64,000 nucleotides of DNA, taken from positions 992,001 through 1,056,000 of the forward strand of contig NZ_JAOBTQ010000001.1 in the NCBI RefSeq assembly GCF_033366695.1, in the 5' to 3' direction. The notes below the pieces were generated by a model that was not told the DNA's origin, did no database searches, and was given only the letters and a program-made list of their open reading frames with translations. Below, in pieces: positions 17,701 to 26,214 of the stretch. The translations under genes were made by a program, and so were the position numbers. The DNA is from Streptomyces sp. SCL15-4 (GTDB lineage: Bacteria; Actinomycetota; Actinomycetes; Streptomycetales; Streptomycetaceae). Positions within the stretch are counted from its first letter, which is position 1. Each line of letters opens with the position of its first letter.

Positions 17701-19309
17701 AGCTGACGAGGAACTGGCCGCCGGCGAAGTGGACGGTGTGCTCGGTCGCCTCGTCCGGCAGCCGGAAGGCGCAGGCCGCACGGGTGCCGGTGGGGTCGAC
17801 GGCCACGGCGCGGTCGGCGCCGTAGACGGTCAGGACGGGCCAGGTGCAGGTCACGCGGAGGGAGTCGGCCGGGTCGAAGCCGGCGAGGGCCGACTCCAGG
17901 GCGGGCCAGCCCAGTTCCTCGGGCAGCCCGGCGCGCAGGGCGCGGGCCAGCGGGCCGGTGAGGTCCAGGGCCGCCAGTGCCTCCTCGATGCCGTCCAGGG
18001 CGGTGGCGGTGGGCCGGTCGAGCAGGCCGGCCAGTTCGGTGACCGCCTCGTCGGCCGCGGCGAGCCCGCCACCGCGCAGTTCGCCGAGCAGGCCCTCGAC
18101 ACGGGCGTGCACCTCGGTGGCGATGCCGGCGTTCTCCGGGAGCCGGGTGATCGCCGTGCCGGTGCCGCGCAGCCCCTCGTGCACGGTGCCCTCCAGACGG
18201 CGGCCGAAGACGGGGTGGGCGGCCAGGGCCTTCAGGTCGCGGCGCGAACGGTCGCCCCAGAACGTCAGCTTCACCGCGTCGCCGGGGTCCGCCACCTCGA
18301 TGCCCTCGGCGAGGCACGCGTCCAGCAGGTCGGCGTCCAGGGCCGGCCAGCGGTACTTGTCCTCGTGGATCACCACGGGAGTGCCGGCGGCGCGCAGGCG
18401 GGGGGCGAACCGGGTGACGATCTCGAAGAGTTCGGCGGGCACGGGCTGGCTCGCCACACCGCCGTAGGCCACCTTCTGGTGGCGGTACGTGCGCGTGTAC
18501 CGGTTCAGCCAGCCGGCCGGGCCGCCCTCCGGTTCGAGGTGCCCGGCCGCCGCCGCGTCCACGATGCCGCCGCGCAGCAGCAACCGGAGCCAGGCCGCCG
18601 CGTCCTTGCGGGAGTCGGGGAACAGGTCGAGCAACGCGGCTTGGACGTCCGGGCCTTGGGGGTGGTCGCCGAGCGGTCCGGCGGCGGCCTCCAGCAGGGC
18701 GTCCGGGACCACCTTGCCGCGCGCGGCGCCGAGGACGCGGCCGAGGACCCGGGCGTCCTCGTCGGTGCCGAGGCCGGCGGCGCGGGCCGAGGCGGCGACG
18801 CGGCGGGCGAGGTCGGCGGGAAGGTCCCCTGGGGAGGCGGCCCAGGCGGTGAGCACGCGCACGTACTCCTCGTGCGCCTCGGCCGGGGCCAGGTGCCCGG
18901 CCAGCCAGCGCTGATGCTCGCTCAGTTCCTTCACCGGCAAGCCGCCGCGGGCCGCGAAGAGCAGCGCGTTGGCCCGGCGCCAGCGCGGGTCGACGGGCAG
19001 CGCGTGTTCCTGCTCCGCCTTGCGGGCCAGGGTGTAGGCCTTGGCGGCGGCACCGCCGGGGTAGCCCAGCAGGCGGTGCGCCACCGTGTCCCAGAACCAG
19101 GGCAGATGGGCCGGTGGCAGCCGGCTCGCCGAGCGCCGCAGCCGCTCCAGGCAGCGCCCCATCTTCGGGTACGCCGCCGACACCGCCGCCGACATCTCGT
19201 CGAGCAGCGCGACGGCGGCGCTCCCGGCGTCCGGGTCGTGGGCCGCGGCCCAGAGCGCGTAGGTCGCGGACCGGTGGGATTCGGCGGGCAGCAGGTCGTG
19301 AGTGAGCAT
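14720..19309 (-). CDS. Giant uncharacterised protein (1529 aa)
   Basis: I do not recognise a named family. The start (MLTHDLLPAESHRS) is the last ATG before a sharp fall in coding character. The N-terminal 450 residues are helical and repeat-like, with ARM/HEAT-style segments (LARRVAASARAAGLGTDEDARVLGRVLGAARG). The middle (about 500-780) is rich in Trp, Tyr, Gly and His and looks beta-rich (WHSGDRHTGARAYWSG, GGFGYQFETPDRGGRFDGQ), perhaps a propeller. The C-terminal third is helical and ends with a small helix-turn-helix-like segment (AAALYLQLRALARPTDRDVRRWNGW). No signal peptide, no P-loop. It is followed tail to tail by the ferredoxin reductase and has no operon partner on its strand. Confidence 0.8.
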   Translation of the reverse strand: MLTHDLLPAESHRSATYALWAAAHDPDAGSAAVALLDEMSAAVSAAYPKMGRCLERLRRSASRLPPAHLPWFWDTVAHRLLGYPGGAAAKAYTLARKAEQEHALPVDPRWRRANALLFAARGGLPVKELSEHQRWLAGHLAPAEAHEEYVRVLTAWAASPGDLPADLARRVAASARAAGLGTDEDARVLGRVLGAARGKVVPDALLEAAAGPLGDHPQGPDVQAALLDLFPDSRKDAAAWLRLLLRGGIVDAAAAGHLEPEGGPAGWLNRYTRTYRHQKVAYGGVASQPVPAELFEIVTRFAPRLRAAGTPVVIHEDKYRWPALDADLLDACLAEGIEVADPGDAVKLTFWGDRSRRDLKALAAHPVFGRRLEGTVHEGLRGTGTAITRLPENAGIATEVHARVEGLLGELRGGGLAAADEAVTELAGLLDRPTATALDGIEEALAALDLTGPLARALRAGLPEELGWPALESALAGFDPADSLRVTCTWPVLTVYGADRAVAVDPTGTRAACAFRLPDEATEHTVHFAGGQFLVSWHSGDRHTGARAYWSGRPQEVFTPEDGYGLRPYGGLVQGGFGYQFETPDRGGRFDGQRVLRPGGREGIGHHDFQLSDGRRLYGAQVFHTRGNWTPYDPVTGAPAADRALPDFHRDRDVPPGMEEFEGGQYLAALPEDAPPSPLGQDGRLVGCRVLNRTPYQGPSPTEFLLESVDGRTARFRSRRFGRHPWGVLALPEGGEDAVTVGETTIRCHAATDNSLLWQVHGFVPPAARDRDRPPTLGEQAGPVPPPAFWHFLTARDERSSKALRTVSAPAVRALLDAALATPDDGTLRDRVTRLLPDVGDPRVRDGVVRAARLAAGILRRREELSRRVGIMRSGPVVTLPADSPDTALVPALAGLLPDLRAYETHAPERHCGTLTALAADGRFLRGEIDDETRSLAPPARPAEWQVLLGDIDAVAWRAAVETTPADERTALNALLRTWSEQPFAGPGGTWRTGRAPQEALAAAPDAAAGPDRGGLRRFVQPAAGPAPARTEEERTVTITRDDAARLTRLLELVEQNGPVPLTPEALAVFSWRTGVRRPVATLALAGLPRRAAYGEHTRMLRSKPYKANKTTATEYDAFCHRLGPDGRRALLAAGLPEDPADLWTADGSVRAAERMAQVWAQRLGTRPYVDEELADALETDLGLNADWARTLPAGRPPVAWDGRVPAADSPGRLRLHRSGPDGTAEEGIRSDRAPHTEALSVIAWALTERPVGDPAAEGALKLHERLRARFAAPDTLVELPALPAPASTIAEDPAFRPYTGRVLPWPDPLPDTATPAPTAVDDGTFVVAVPGGHVFLRTAALADPERSARALDLADRLDLPRLRREVTRIRALLDGVARMAARAADSPVPVGGYEANPALGVPALVAEVAGRLGVGADAAALYLQLRALARPTDRDVRRWNGWTAARHKAAQAELVAAGAVRTGRRARAGRTAFAHDTWENLDAPHLPVESGKLVTHGAVLAGKTVYGPFTRLLPPVPLHELFARAAEV

Positions 19310-19561
19310 GCGGCGATCTTGGCACGGGGGTCCGACAGCCGTCCGGGCCTGTGGACAACCGCCGGGAACGACCGGCCCGGCCCTGTGGACAATCGGGGTC
19401 CGTCTCCGGGGCCGTACCGGGAGAACCCCCGGCCGGGCCCGGGGACGGGCCCGTTCGACGGCTCGATGGACCGCCGTACCTCTCCGGCGGCCCCCGCCCC
19501 CTCCCGGCGCCGAGGTCCATCGGCACGCCGGACGGGCCGGGCCGGGCACCCGGTCGGCCGG

Positions 19562-20563
19562 TCAGCGGCGGACGAGGTCGCGGCCCGCGGTCACGGCCAG
19601 CGCCACGGTCAGCAGGACGAGGGCCGCCGTCTGGCCGAGGCCGCCGCCGCGCACCGCTTCGGCTCCCGGCACGTCCAGCCAGGGACCGAGGGCCGCGACC
19701 CGCGCCGCGAGGACGAGCAGGCCGAGCGCGGTCAGGGCGAGCGCGGCGCCGGGCGGCGTACGGTCCGTGCGCCGGGCGTGCCACAGCAGCCAGCCCAGCG
19801 CGCCCACGACGAAGCAGGTGGCGGGCGCCCACACCGTGTCCGCCGCGGCCGGCAGCAGCACGACGGACCCGCCGGTCACCACGCACCCGGCCAGGAACAC
19901 CAGGCCCGGGGAGCCGGCGGGCAGGCGGGCCGGCGGCGCGTCCCGGTGGTGGGCGGCGCACAGGGCGAGCGCCGGCAGCCAGGCCAGCAGCGCCGCCGCC
20001 GTCTCGTACCAGTGCGCCCGGGGCGCCATGTCTCCCGTCAGCGGATCGAGCAGCGGCCACAGGGTGGGCAGGGCCGCGCCGAGCGCGCCGTACCGGGCCG
20101 GGCGGCGGCGGTCGTGCAGCAGCGCGAAGTAGGCCACCGTCCACAGCAGGGGCAGCACCCAGGTCAGCACGGCGACGGCCGTGCGGGCCGGGTCCGCGCC
20201 GGTGAACCCGATGAGGAACAGGTGCCGTCCCTCGGCGCCCCGGGTGAGCGCCCAGGTCAGTGCCAGGGCGCGGTCCACGACCGCCGAGGTCGCCTGGAGC
20301 CCCACGGCGAACAGGGCGAAGAGGCGGACCGCGGAGCCGAGGAGCGCGTACGGGCGGGGCGCGCCGGGCGCGCCGAGGCGGCAGCGCACGGCGAGCGCCG
20401 CGATGCCGGCCACCTCGCCGAGCGTGGGCCGGCTCTGGTCCTGGGTGTCGCGGTCGAGGCCCCAGAGGTAGGTGTCGAGCATCTCCTCCTCCCGTTCGCG
20501 CCGGTAGTAGGCGGGAAGGAGGCGCAGGACGGTGCGGTAGCGGGCTTCGAGCAGCGTGGTCAT
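19562..20563 (-). CDS. Multi-pass membrane protein paired with PadR regulator
   Basis: 333 residues beginning with the soluble helical prefix typical of proteins encoded after PadR regulators (MTTLLEARYRTVLRLLPAYYRREREEEMLDTYL), followed by about eight hydrophobic helices with short loops. The ATG overlaps the PadR stop codon (ATGA), so the two are translationally coupled. Proteins of this layout are often annotated as permease-prefix or hypothetical membrane proteins; a role in efflux or envelope stress under PadR control is an inference. No transporter signature (ATP-binding loop, MFS or ABC motif) is visible. Confidence 0.8.
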   Translation of the reverse strand: MTTLLEARYRTVLRLLPAYYRREREEEMLDTYLWGLDRDTQDQSRPTLGEVAGIAALAVRCRLGAPGAPRPYALLGSAVRLFALFAVGLQATSAVVDRALALTWALTRGAEGRHLFLIGFTGADPARTAVAVLTWVLPLLWTVAYFALLHDRRRPARYGALGAALPTLWPLLDPLTGDMAPRAHWYETAAALLAWLPALALCAAHHRDAPPARLPAGSPGLVFLAGCVVTGGSVVLLPAAADTVWAPATCFVVGALGWLLWHARRTDRTPPGAALALTALGLLVLAARVAALGPWLDVPGAEAVRGGGLGQTAALVLLTVALAVTAGRDLVRR

Positions 20564-20970
20564 GCGCAGCCTCCCGCGAATCCGGGCGCGGCGGGGGGTT
20601 CGAGGCCGGCCGGGCCCTCGGCGGCGGGACGGGCCGGGGCGGCGGCGCCGCGGCCCTCGGCGATGCGCCGCTTGGCTGCTCCGGCCCCGGCGGCCATCCG
20701 CTCGGCCTCGGCGTCGAGGGCCGTCACGCCCTCCTCGGTGAGCCGGTAGTAGCGCCGCAGCCGGCCCTGCCGGACCTCTTCCCGGTCCAGCACGATCAGG
20801 CCGTCCGCGGTGAGCCGGTCCAGCACGCCGTACAGCGTGCCGACCCGCAGCCGCACCTCCCCGGCGGACAGTTCCTCCACCTCTCGCAGGATGCCGTAGC
20901 CGTGCCGGGGCCGGTCGGCGAGTGCCGTGAGGACGAAGAACGCCGCGCGGGTCATGCTCTTCCCTGTCAT
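20560..20970 (-). CDS. PadR family transcriptional regulator
   Basis: The 136-residue protein has the PadR winged helix: TRAAFFVLTALADRPRHGYGIL (helix 1-2), VRLRVGTLYGVLDRLTADGLIVLD (recognition helix and start of wing) and YYRLTEEGVTALDAE, then a short Ala/Pro-rich tail instead of a long dimer helix. The ATG (MTGKSMTRAAF) is chosen as the first; a second Met five codons later is also possible. The gene overlaps the downstream membrane-protein gene by four bases. A perfect 11-bp-arm palindrome starts 8 bases upstream of the start, so it very likely represses its own operon. Confidence 0.9.
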   Translation of the reverse strand: MTGKSMTRAAFFVLTALADRPRHGYGILREVEELSAGEVRLRVGTLYGVLDRLTADGLIVLDREEVRQGRLRRYYRLTEEGVTALDAEAERMAAGAGAAKRRIAEGRGAAAPARPAAEGPAGLEPPAAPGFAGGCA

Positions 20971-20977
20971 GGAGCCA

Positions 20978-21002
20978 AGATATATCGGAAACCGATATAT
21001 CT
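20978..21002. promoter_or_regulatory. PadR operator palindrome
   Basis: AGATATATCGG and its exact complement CCGATATATCT flank a central AAA, giving a 25-base palindrome. It is strikingly AT-rich for this genome, sits immediately upstream of the padR-like start codon and has the ATAT...ATAT shape typical of PadR binding sites. It probably overlaps the promoter, giving autoregulation. Confidence 0.85.
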
Positions 21003-21041
21003 CGCGTGGACGCGCCGGAAAAGGGTCGGAAGCTGCCCGTA

Positions 21042-21119
21042 CGGGCGTACCGTCGCGCCGTGCCGGCTCGGGCGTACGCCGTACCGCGCCCGGGCGTACG
21101 GCGCGCGCCGGTACGCCCG
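21042..21119. repeat. Cluster of four CGGGCGTAC motifs (three direct, one inverted)
   Basis: CGGGCGTAC occurs at 21042, 21069 and 21091, and its complement GTACGCCCG at 21111. The copies lie between the PadR operator and the start of the 404-aa gene, in the divergent intergenic region. The first two direct copies are 27 bases apart and the next pair 22 bases apart. They may be operators for another regulator or a hairpin-forming element (the last two copies form a stem with a GC loop). Confidence 0.5.
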
Positions 21120-21221
21120 GCGTGCTTCCTGGCGACGCGCGGGGCACGGCCCCCGCGGCCGCGCCGCCCCGCCGAACGGTGATACTGGGAGGCGCACCCG
21201 CCCCCATCAGCAGATTGGCTT

Positions 21222-22436
21222 ATGTCGAACTCCGCCACCGACCACGCCACCGTCCCGCAGACCGTCTGGGCGGTGCGCGGCCGTCACACCGGTCCCGCCC
21301 CCGAAGAGGTCGTCCGCCGCGCCCTGCGCCGGCACAAGGAGAGCGGGGACATCGACGACTTCGCCGAGTCGCCGCCCGCGTCCGGGGATCCCGGCCGCCG
21401 GGTCTTCGAGGCCCGTTGGCGGGCCGGAGGCGCGGTGACCGTGCGGGCCCGGCTGACCCTCGTACCGCGCGAGGGCCGTCCGCGGGGGCACGAATGGCGG
21501 CTGGTCGCCGAGGCGGAGCGGCCGTGGGACGACGCATGGCCCTCGCCCGCGACCCTGTTCTGGCCCGACGGCGGCTCCGGCGAGGGCGACGACGGCTCCT
21601 GGGACCATCACCCGACGGTCCCGGGACTGCGCTTCCGGCACGTCAACGCGCTGCCCGAGGACGACAAGGAGATGCGCCGCCGGCTGCGGGACGCGGCCCG
21701 GGAGGCGTGGTGCGTCCACGTCGTCGTGCACGAGGCGATGACGCCGGACGAGCGGGGCCGGCTGCCGCTGACCGGACTGCTCCCGCCCGGGCTGCGGCAC
21801 CGCGTGATCGAGCACCGGGCCGCGCCGCAGCAGCTGCGCGGGGTCAACTGGGCGCTGAAGGACCTCGGCGTCGAGGTGCCCCGCGGCGGCGCGGTGCTGC
21901 TGCCCCCGGACCCGGCCCCGCAGGACTACGACGGCCGCGAGCACAGCGTGCGCACCGTCTTCCTGGACGGTTCGGAGCCGGCCGGGCTCATCGCGGTGCT
22001 GCGGCACTTCCTCGCCCTGCCCCGCCCGCTGTCCCCGGACGCCGCCGAGGCGCTGACCGACCTGCGCGAGAACTGGACCCTGATGACCCTCCAGGAGCAG
22101 CTGGAACGCGAGCGGCGGCTGGTCGCGATGTACGCCGACGCGCTGGAAGCGATGACGAAGTCCCGGGACCTGTACAAGCAGGCCGCCGAGCAGGCGCTGG
22201 AGGCGCTGGCCGCCTACCGCGACGTCCCTTCGCCCGCCCTGCCGCAGCAGCGGCCCGGCTCGCGGGCACCGGGCGCGCTGCAGCAGCTGACGCGGACCTT
22301 CGAGCGGCTGAAACTCACCGCGTGGAGCCGGCCGCAGCCGGAACCCGCCACGGTGACCGAGACGAACGCGGCCGCGGCCGACGGCACCCGCGCGCCGGAC
22401 GACACCGCGGCGCCGGAGGACGAGAAGCCGTCCTAG
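21222..22436 (+). CDS. Uncharacterised protein with central coiled coil (404 aa)
   Basis: The first 200 residues form a mixed alpha/beta domain rich in Trp, Arg and Asp (VFEARWRAGGAVTVRARLTL, HEWRLVAEAERPWDDAW), and include RFRHVNALPEDDKEMRRRLRDAAREAW. Residues about 275-335 are a likely coiled coil (ENWTLMTLQEQLERERRLVAMYADALEAM). The tail is acidic and Pro/Thr-rich. No membrane segment or known motif is seen. It ends 29 bases before the DUF1232 gene and is probably its operon partner. The start ATG is the only good one; the ribosome site is weak. Confidence 0.75.
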   Translation: MSNSATDHATVPQTVWAVRGRHTGPAPEEVVRRALRRHKESGDIDDFAESPPASGDPGRRVFEARWRAGGAVTVRARLTLVPREGRPRGHEWRLVAEAERPWDDAWPSPATLFWPDGGSGEGDDGSWDHHPTVPGLRFRHVNALPEDDKEMRRRLRDAAREAWCVHVVVHEAMTPDERGRLPLTGLLPPGLRHRVIEHRAAPQQLRGVNWALKDLGVEVPRGGAVLLPPDPAPQDYDGREHSVRTVFLDGSEPAGLIAVLRHFLALPRPLSPDAAEALTDLRENWTLMTLQEQLERERRLVAMYADALEAMTKSRDLYKQAAEQALEALAAYRDVPSPALPQQRPGSRAPGALQQLTRTFERLKLTAWSRPQPEPATVTETNAAAADGTRAPDDTAAPEDEKPS

Positions 22437-22465
22437 CCGTTCCGGCGGCCGGACAAGGAGCCCCC

Positions 22466-22741
22466 ATGGACACGACCACCGCCCTGCTGCTGATCGCGGC
22501 CTGCGTCGGCGCGGCGCTGCTCGCCGTCGCCGTCGGCCTGCTGGTGCGGCTGGTACGGACCCGGCGGACGCTGCGGCGGGCGGGGCTGCCGACGGGGCCC
22601 CGGTGGGTGTTCTGGGGCGCGGTCGCCTATCTGCTGCTGCCCACCGACCTGCTGCCCGACCCGGTCTACCTGGACGACATCGGCGTCCTGCTCCTCGCCC
22701 TGCGCAGCCTGCCGCTGCCGCGCCGGACACCCGAGATCTGA
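22466..22741 (+). CDS. DUF1232 (YkvA-like) small membrane protein
   Basis: 91 residues: an N-terminal membrane helix (ALLLIAACVGAALLAVAVGLLVRL), a basic loop, and the DUF1232 core PRWVFWGAVAYLLLPTDLLPDPVYLDDIGVLLLALRSL, in which the P-x-D-L-x-P-D...LDD pattern is the family signature. AAGGAG lies five bases before the ATG, a strong site. The function of YkvA-like proteins is unknown. It follows the coiled-coil gene closely on the same strand. Confidence 0.88.
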   Translation: MDTTTALLLIAACVGAALLAVAVGLLVRLVRTRRTLRRAGLPTGPRWVFWGAVAYLLLPTDLLPDPVYLDDIGVLLLALRSLPLPRRTPEI

Positions 22742-23310
22742 CGCGCCGCCGACCGCGCCCGCGTGCGGCCGGGGCCACGCCTCCCCGCCCCCAGCGCGTG
22801 TTCTCGCCGTGTCGTCCGGCGCGGGCCCACGGGAGGAGGCCGGGGCCGGTGGCCGGACGTGGCGAGCGGGCGGTCCCTGCCCGGGCCCGTCCGGCCGCAC
22901 TGCCGGCCGGGCCCGGTCCGGCGCCCACGACCGCCACCGCGCACCGCACCGGCGTACGGCTCGTCACCACCCGGCCACCACGACCCGCCGCCCCCCCTAC
23001 AACCCGCGACCGCCCCGGCCGCTACCTCGTACGTCCTACGCCCCGCGACCGCCCTCGGCGCCCCGCCCGGCGCTCTCCTACAGCCGCAACCACTTCCAGC
23101 CGCCCCGCCGTCCGGCACTCCCCCCACAGCCCCAACCCCTTACGGCCGCCCAGCCACCCGGTACTCTCCTGCGGCGCCACAACCACTTTCGGCCACTCGC
23201 TCGGCGCCCCCGTGCTCCTCCGCCCGCCGGACCCCGGCTCCTCCGGTCGGGCGTCGGCGGCACGGGTGACGCTCTCGCCTCACGGCGCCCGGCAGTGTAG
23301 ACATGGGCAC
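22742..23310. other. Low-complexity Pro-coding intergenic stretch, no gene supported
   Basis: About 570 bases separate the DUF1232 gene from the SpoIIE gene. All frames on the plus strand read as Pro/Arg/Ala strings. Between about 23080 and 23200 there are three imperfect copies of a C-rich unit of the form CAACCACTT...CGGCCGCCC, and one frame reads NPYGRP- or PTPYGRP-like peptides, so this may be the ruin of a Pro/Tyr-rich coding repeat. I see no start site, ribosome site or convincing promoter except possibly just before the SpoIIE start. Confidence 0.5.
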
Positions 23311-26049
23311 ATGGTGCGACTGCCCGGCCGGCCCGCTCCCCGGCCGCCCCGAACGTCCGGGCACCCGCGCGCACCGCACAGCCCGCCGCACCCGGCGCAC
23401 GGCGCGGGCGGCAGCCGGCCCGGAGTGCTCCGGTCGGCGGTGACCGGACGCAGCGTGGCCGGCCAGGTGTTCGTCCTGCAAGTGGTGATCGTGCTGCTGC
23501 TGGTCGTCTCGGCGGTGGTGGCCCAGGTGCTCCAGGTACGGCACGACACCGACACCGAGGCCGCGAACCGTTCCCTCGCCGTGGCCGAGACCTTCGCCAA
23601 CGCGCCGGGCACGGCCGAGGCCCTGCGCTCCCCCGATCCCACGGCCGTGCTCCAGCCGCGCGCGGAGGCCGCCCGCACGGCCACCGGTGTGGACTTCGTC
23701 GTGGTGATGGACACGCACGGCATCCGCTACACCCATCCCAAGACCGACCGCATCGGCAAGAAGTTCGTCGGCACGACCGCCCCCGCCCTGGCCGGTCACA
23801 CCGTCACCGAGCACATCACCGGCACCATCGGCCCGCTGGTGCAGGTCGTGGTGCCGGTGCGGGACCCCGCGGGCAAGGTGGTGGGGCTCGTGTCCGCCGG
23901 GATCACCACCGCGCACGTGGGCGGCACCGCGGACCAGCAGCTGCCGCTGCTGCTCGCCGCGGCCGGCGCCGCGCTGGTGCTGGCGACGGCGGGCACGGCC
24001 CTGGTCAGCAGACGGCTGCTGCGCCAGACACACGGCCTCGGACCGTACGAGATGACCCGGATGTACGAGCACCACGACGCGGTGCTGCACGCGGTCCGCG
24101 AGGGCGTGCTGATCGTCGGCGGCGACGGCCGGCTGCTGCTCGCCAACGACGAGGCCCACCGGCTGCTGGGCCTGCCCTCCGACGCCGAGCGGCGGCATGT
24201 GCTGGAGCTGGGCCTGGACGACGAGACGGCGGGACTGCTGGCTTCCGGACGGGTCGCCACGGACGAGGTGCACCTGGTCAAGGACCGCCTGCTGGCGATC
24301 AACCAGCGGCCGACGGACCTGCGCGGCGGCCCGGCCGGCAGCGTCACCACGCTGCGCGACTCCACCGAGCTGCGCGCCCTGTCGGGCCGCGCGGAGGTGG
24401 CCCGGGAGCGGCTGAACATGCTCTACGACGCCGGAGTGGGCATCGGCACCAGCCTGGACGTGTCGCGGACCGCCGAGGAGCTGGCGGGGCTGGCGGTGCC
24501 CCGGTTCGCGGACTTCGCCACCGTGGACCTGTTCGACGCGGTGCTGAGCGGGGAGGAGCCCCGGCCGGGCACGGCACTGCGCCGCACGGCCTGCGCCGGT
24601 GTGCGCGAGGACTCCCCGCTGTACCCGCTCGGCGAGCGGATCCGGTTCGTGCCCACCTCGCCCCAGGCCCGCGCGCTGGCCACCGGGCAGTCGGTCGTGG
24701 CGGAGCGGCTGCGCGAGGCGCCCGGCTGGCGGGCGCAGGACCTGGAGCGCACCGACCAGGTGCTGGACTACGGCATCCACTCACTGATCACCGTGCCGCT
24801 GCGGGCCGGCAGCCTGGTGCTCGGTGTGGCGAACTTCTGGCGGGCGGAGAAGCCGCAGCCGTTCGACGCCGAGGAGGTGTCCTTGGCGGAGGAGCTGGTG
24901 GCGCGGGCCGCGGTGTCCATCGACAACGCCCGCCGGTACACCCGTGAGCACAGCATGGCCGTCACCCTCCAGCGCAGTCTGCTGCCGCGCTCCCTGCCCG
25001 AGCAGGGCGCCCTGGAGATCGCCTACCGCTATCTGCCGGCCCAGGCGGGCGTCGGCGGCGACTGGTTCGACGTACTGCCGCTGTCGGGGGCCCGGGTGGC
25101 GCTCGTCGTCGGGGACGTGGTGGGGCACGGGCTGCACGCGGCGGCGACGATGGGCCGGCTGCGGACGGCCGTGCACAACTTCTCGGCGCTCGACCTGCCG
25201 CCGGACGAACTCCTCGGCCTGCTGGACGAGCTGGTGGGACGGCTGGACCAGGACGAGACCGCGGCGGCGGGCGGGGCCGTGGTGACGGGCGCGACCTGCC
25301 TGTACGCGATCTACGACCCGGTGTCCCGGCGGTGCACCCTGGCCCGGGCCGGCCATCCGCCGCCCGCGCTGGTGCGCCCGGACGGCACGGTGGAGTTCCC
25401 GGACGTGCCCGCGGGTCCGCCGCTGGGGCTGGGCGGGCTGCCCTTCGAGACGGCGGAACTGGAACTGGCGGAGGGCAGCCGGCTGGTGCTGTACACCGAC
25501 GGCCTGGTGGAGGACCGGGAACGGGACATCGACGAGGGGCTCGGCATGCTGGACGACGCCCTGCGCCGGACGCCGGAAGCCTCCCCGGAGGAGACCTGCC
25601 GCGCGGTGCTGGACCGGCTGCCGGCCCGGCCGAGCGACGACGTGGCGCTGATCGTGGCCCGCACCCGGGTGCTGGGCGGGGACCGGGTCGCGCAGTGGCA
25701 GGTGCCGTCCGACCCGGCGGCGGTGTCGGAGGTACGGTCCTCGGTGACCCGGCGGCTGGCCGACTGGGGCCTGGAGGAGCTGGCGTTCACCACGGAACTG
25801 ATCCTCAGCGAGCTGGTCACCAACGCCATCCGCTACGGGCGCGGCCCGATCGGAGTGCGGCTGCTGCGCGACCGCACGCTGATCTGCGAGGTCTCCGACC
25901 GCAGCACGACCTCGCCGCACCTGCGGTACGCGGCGAGCACCGACGAGGGCGGCCGGGGCCTGTTCCTGGTCGCCCAGCTCGCCGAGCGCTGGGGTACCCG
26001 GTACACCCCCCACGGCAAGGTGATCTGGGCGGAACAGCCGCTGCCGTGA
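23311..26049 (+). CDS. Membrane sensor SpoIIE phosphatase with Cache, PAS, GAF and anti-sigma kinase domains
   Basis: 912 residues. Order: Pro-rich cytoplasmic head; membrane helix (about 52-73); extracellular single-Cache sensor like CitA/DcuS (GVDFVVVMDTHGIRYTHP, VVPVRDPAGKVVGLVSAGI); second membrane helix; PAS domain (VREGVLIVGGDGRLLLANDEA); GAF domain; PP2C/SpoIIE domain with metal ligands in GGDWFD, GDVVGHG and YTDGLVEDR; and a C-terminal GHKL anti-sigma-type kinase with ELVTNAIRYG and DEGGRGLFLV. Such proteins both dephosphorylate anti-anti-sigma factors and bind sigma factors, so they control alternative sigma factors in response to an external small molecule, probably a carboxylate. 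The ATG used is the only in-frame one near the start of coding character; no sigma factor gene is nearby. Confidence 0.9.
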   Translation: MVRLPGRPAPRPPRTSGHPRAPHSPPHPAHGAGGSRPGVLRSAVTGRSVAGQVFVLQVVIVLLLVVSAVVAQVLQVRHDTDTEAANRSLAVAETFANAPGTAEALRSPDPTAVLQPRAEAARTATGVDFVVVMDTHGIRYTHPKTDRIGKKFVGTTAPALAGHTVTEHITGTIGPLVQVVVPVRDPAGKVVGLVSAGITTAHVGGTADQQLPLLLAAAGAALVLATAGTALVSRRLLRQTHGLGPYEMTRMYEHHDAVLHAVREGVLIVGGDGRLLLANDEAHRLLGLPSDAERRHVLELGLDDETAGLLASGRVATDEVHLVKDRLLAINQRPTDLRGGPAGSVTTLRDSTELRALSGRAEVARERLNMLYDAGVGIGTSLDVSRTAEELAGLAVPRFADFATVDLFDAVLSGEEPRPGTALRRTACAGVREDSPLYPLGERIRFVPTSPQARALATGQSVVAERLREAPGWRAQDLERTDQVLDYGIHSLITVPLRAGSLVLGVANFWRAEKPQPFDAEEVSLAEELVARAAVSIDNARRYTREHSMAVTLQRSLLPRSLPEQGALEIAYRYLPAQAGVGGDWFDVLPLSGARVALVVGDVVGHGLHAAATMGRLRTAVHNFSALDLPPDELLGLLDELVGRLDQDETAAAGGAVVTGATCLYAIYDPVSRRCTLARAGHPPPALVRPDGTVEFPDVPAGPPLGLGGLPFETAELELAEGSRLVLYTDGLVEDRERDIDEGLGMLDDALRRTPEASPEETCRAVLDRLPARPSDDVALIVARTRVLGGDRVAQWQVPSDPAAVSEVRSSVTRRLADWGLEELAFTTELILSELVTNAIRYGRGPIGVRLLRDRTLICEVSDRSTTSPHLRYAASTDEGGRGLFLVAQLAERWGTRYTPHGKVIWAEQPLP

Positions 26050-26214
26050 GCGTGCGGGACGGGGAACCCCGGGGACGGCGACGGCCCGGCGGACGACGGC
26101 ACCGGGATCACCGCCTTCGTCACGGCCGTGGCCGGCACATGACTGCGCGGTGACCGGGTGCGGTCCGCCGGGCCGCCCGTCCCTCGTTTCCGGTTCGCCC
26201 GGGCGCCGGCGGCG

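Noticed and set aside
14699..20749. A plus-strand open frame of about 2000 codons antisense to the giant gene and the PadR pair
   Set aside because: Its product is Gly/Gln/Arg/Ala-rich without motifs and crosses several real minus-strand genes; it is a GC-rich shadow frame.
22603..23310. Upstream extension of the SpoIIE gene by about 236 codons
   Set aside because: The extension runs through the DUF1232 gene in another frame and then Pro/Arg strings; the ATG at 23311 fits the start of coding character.
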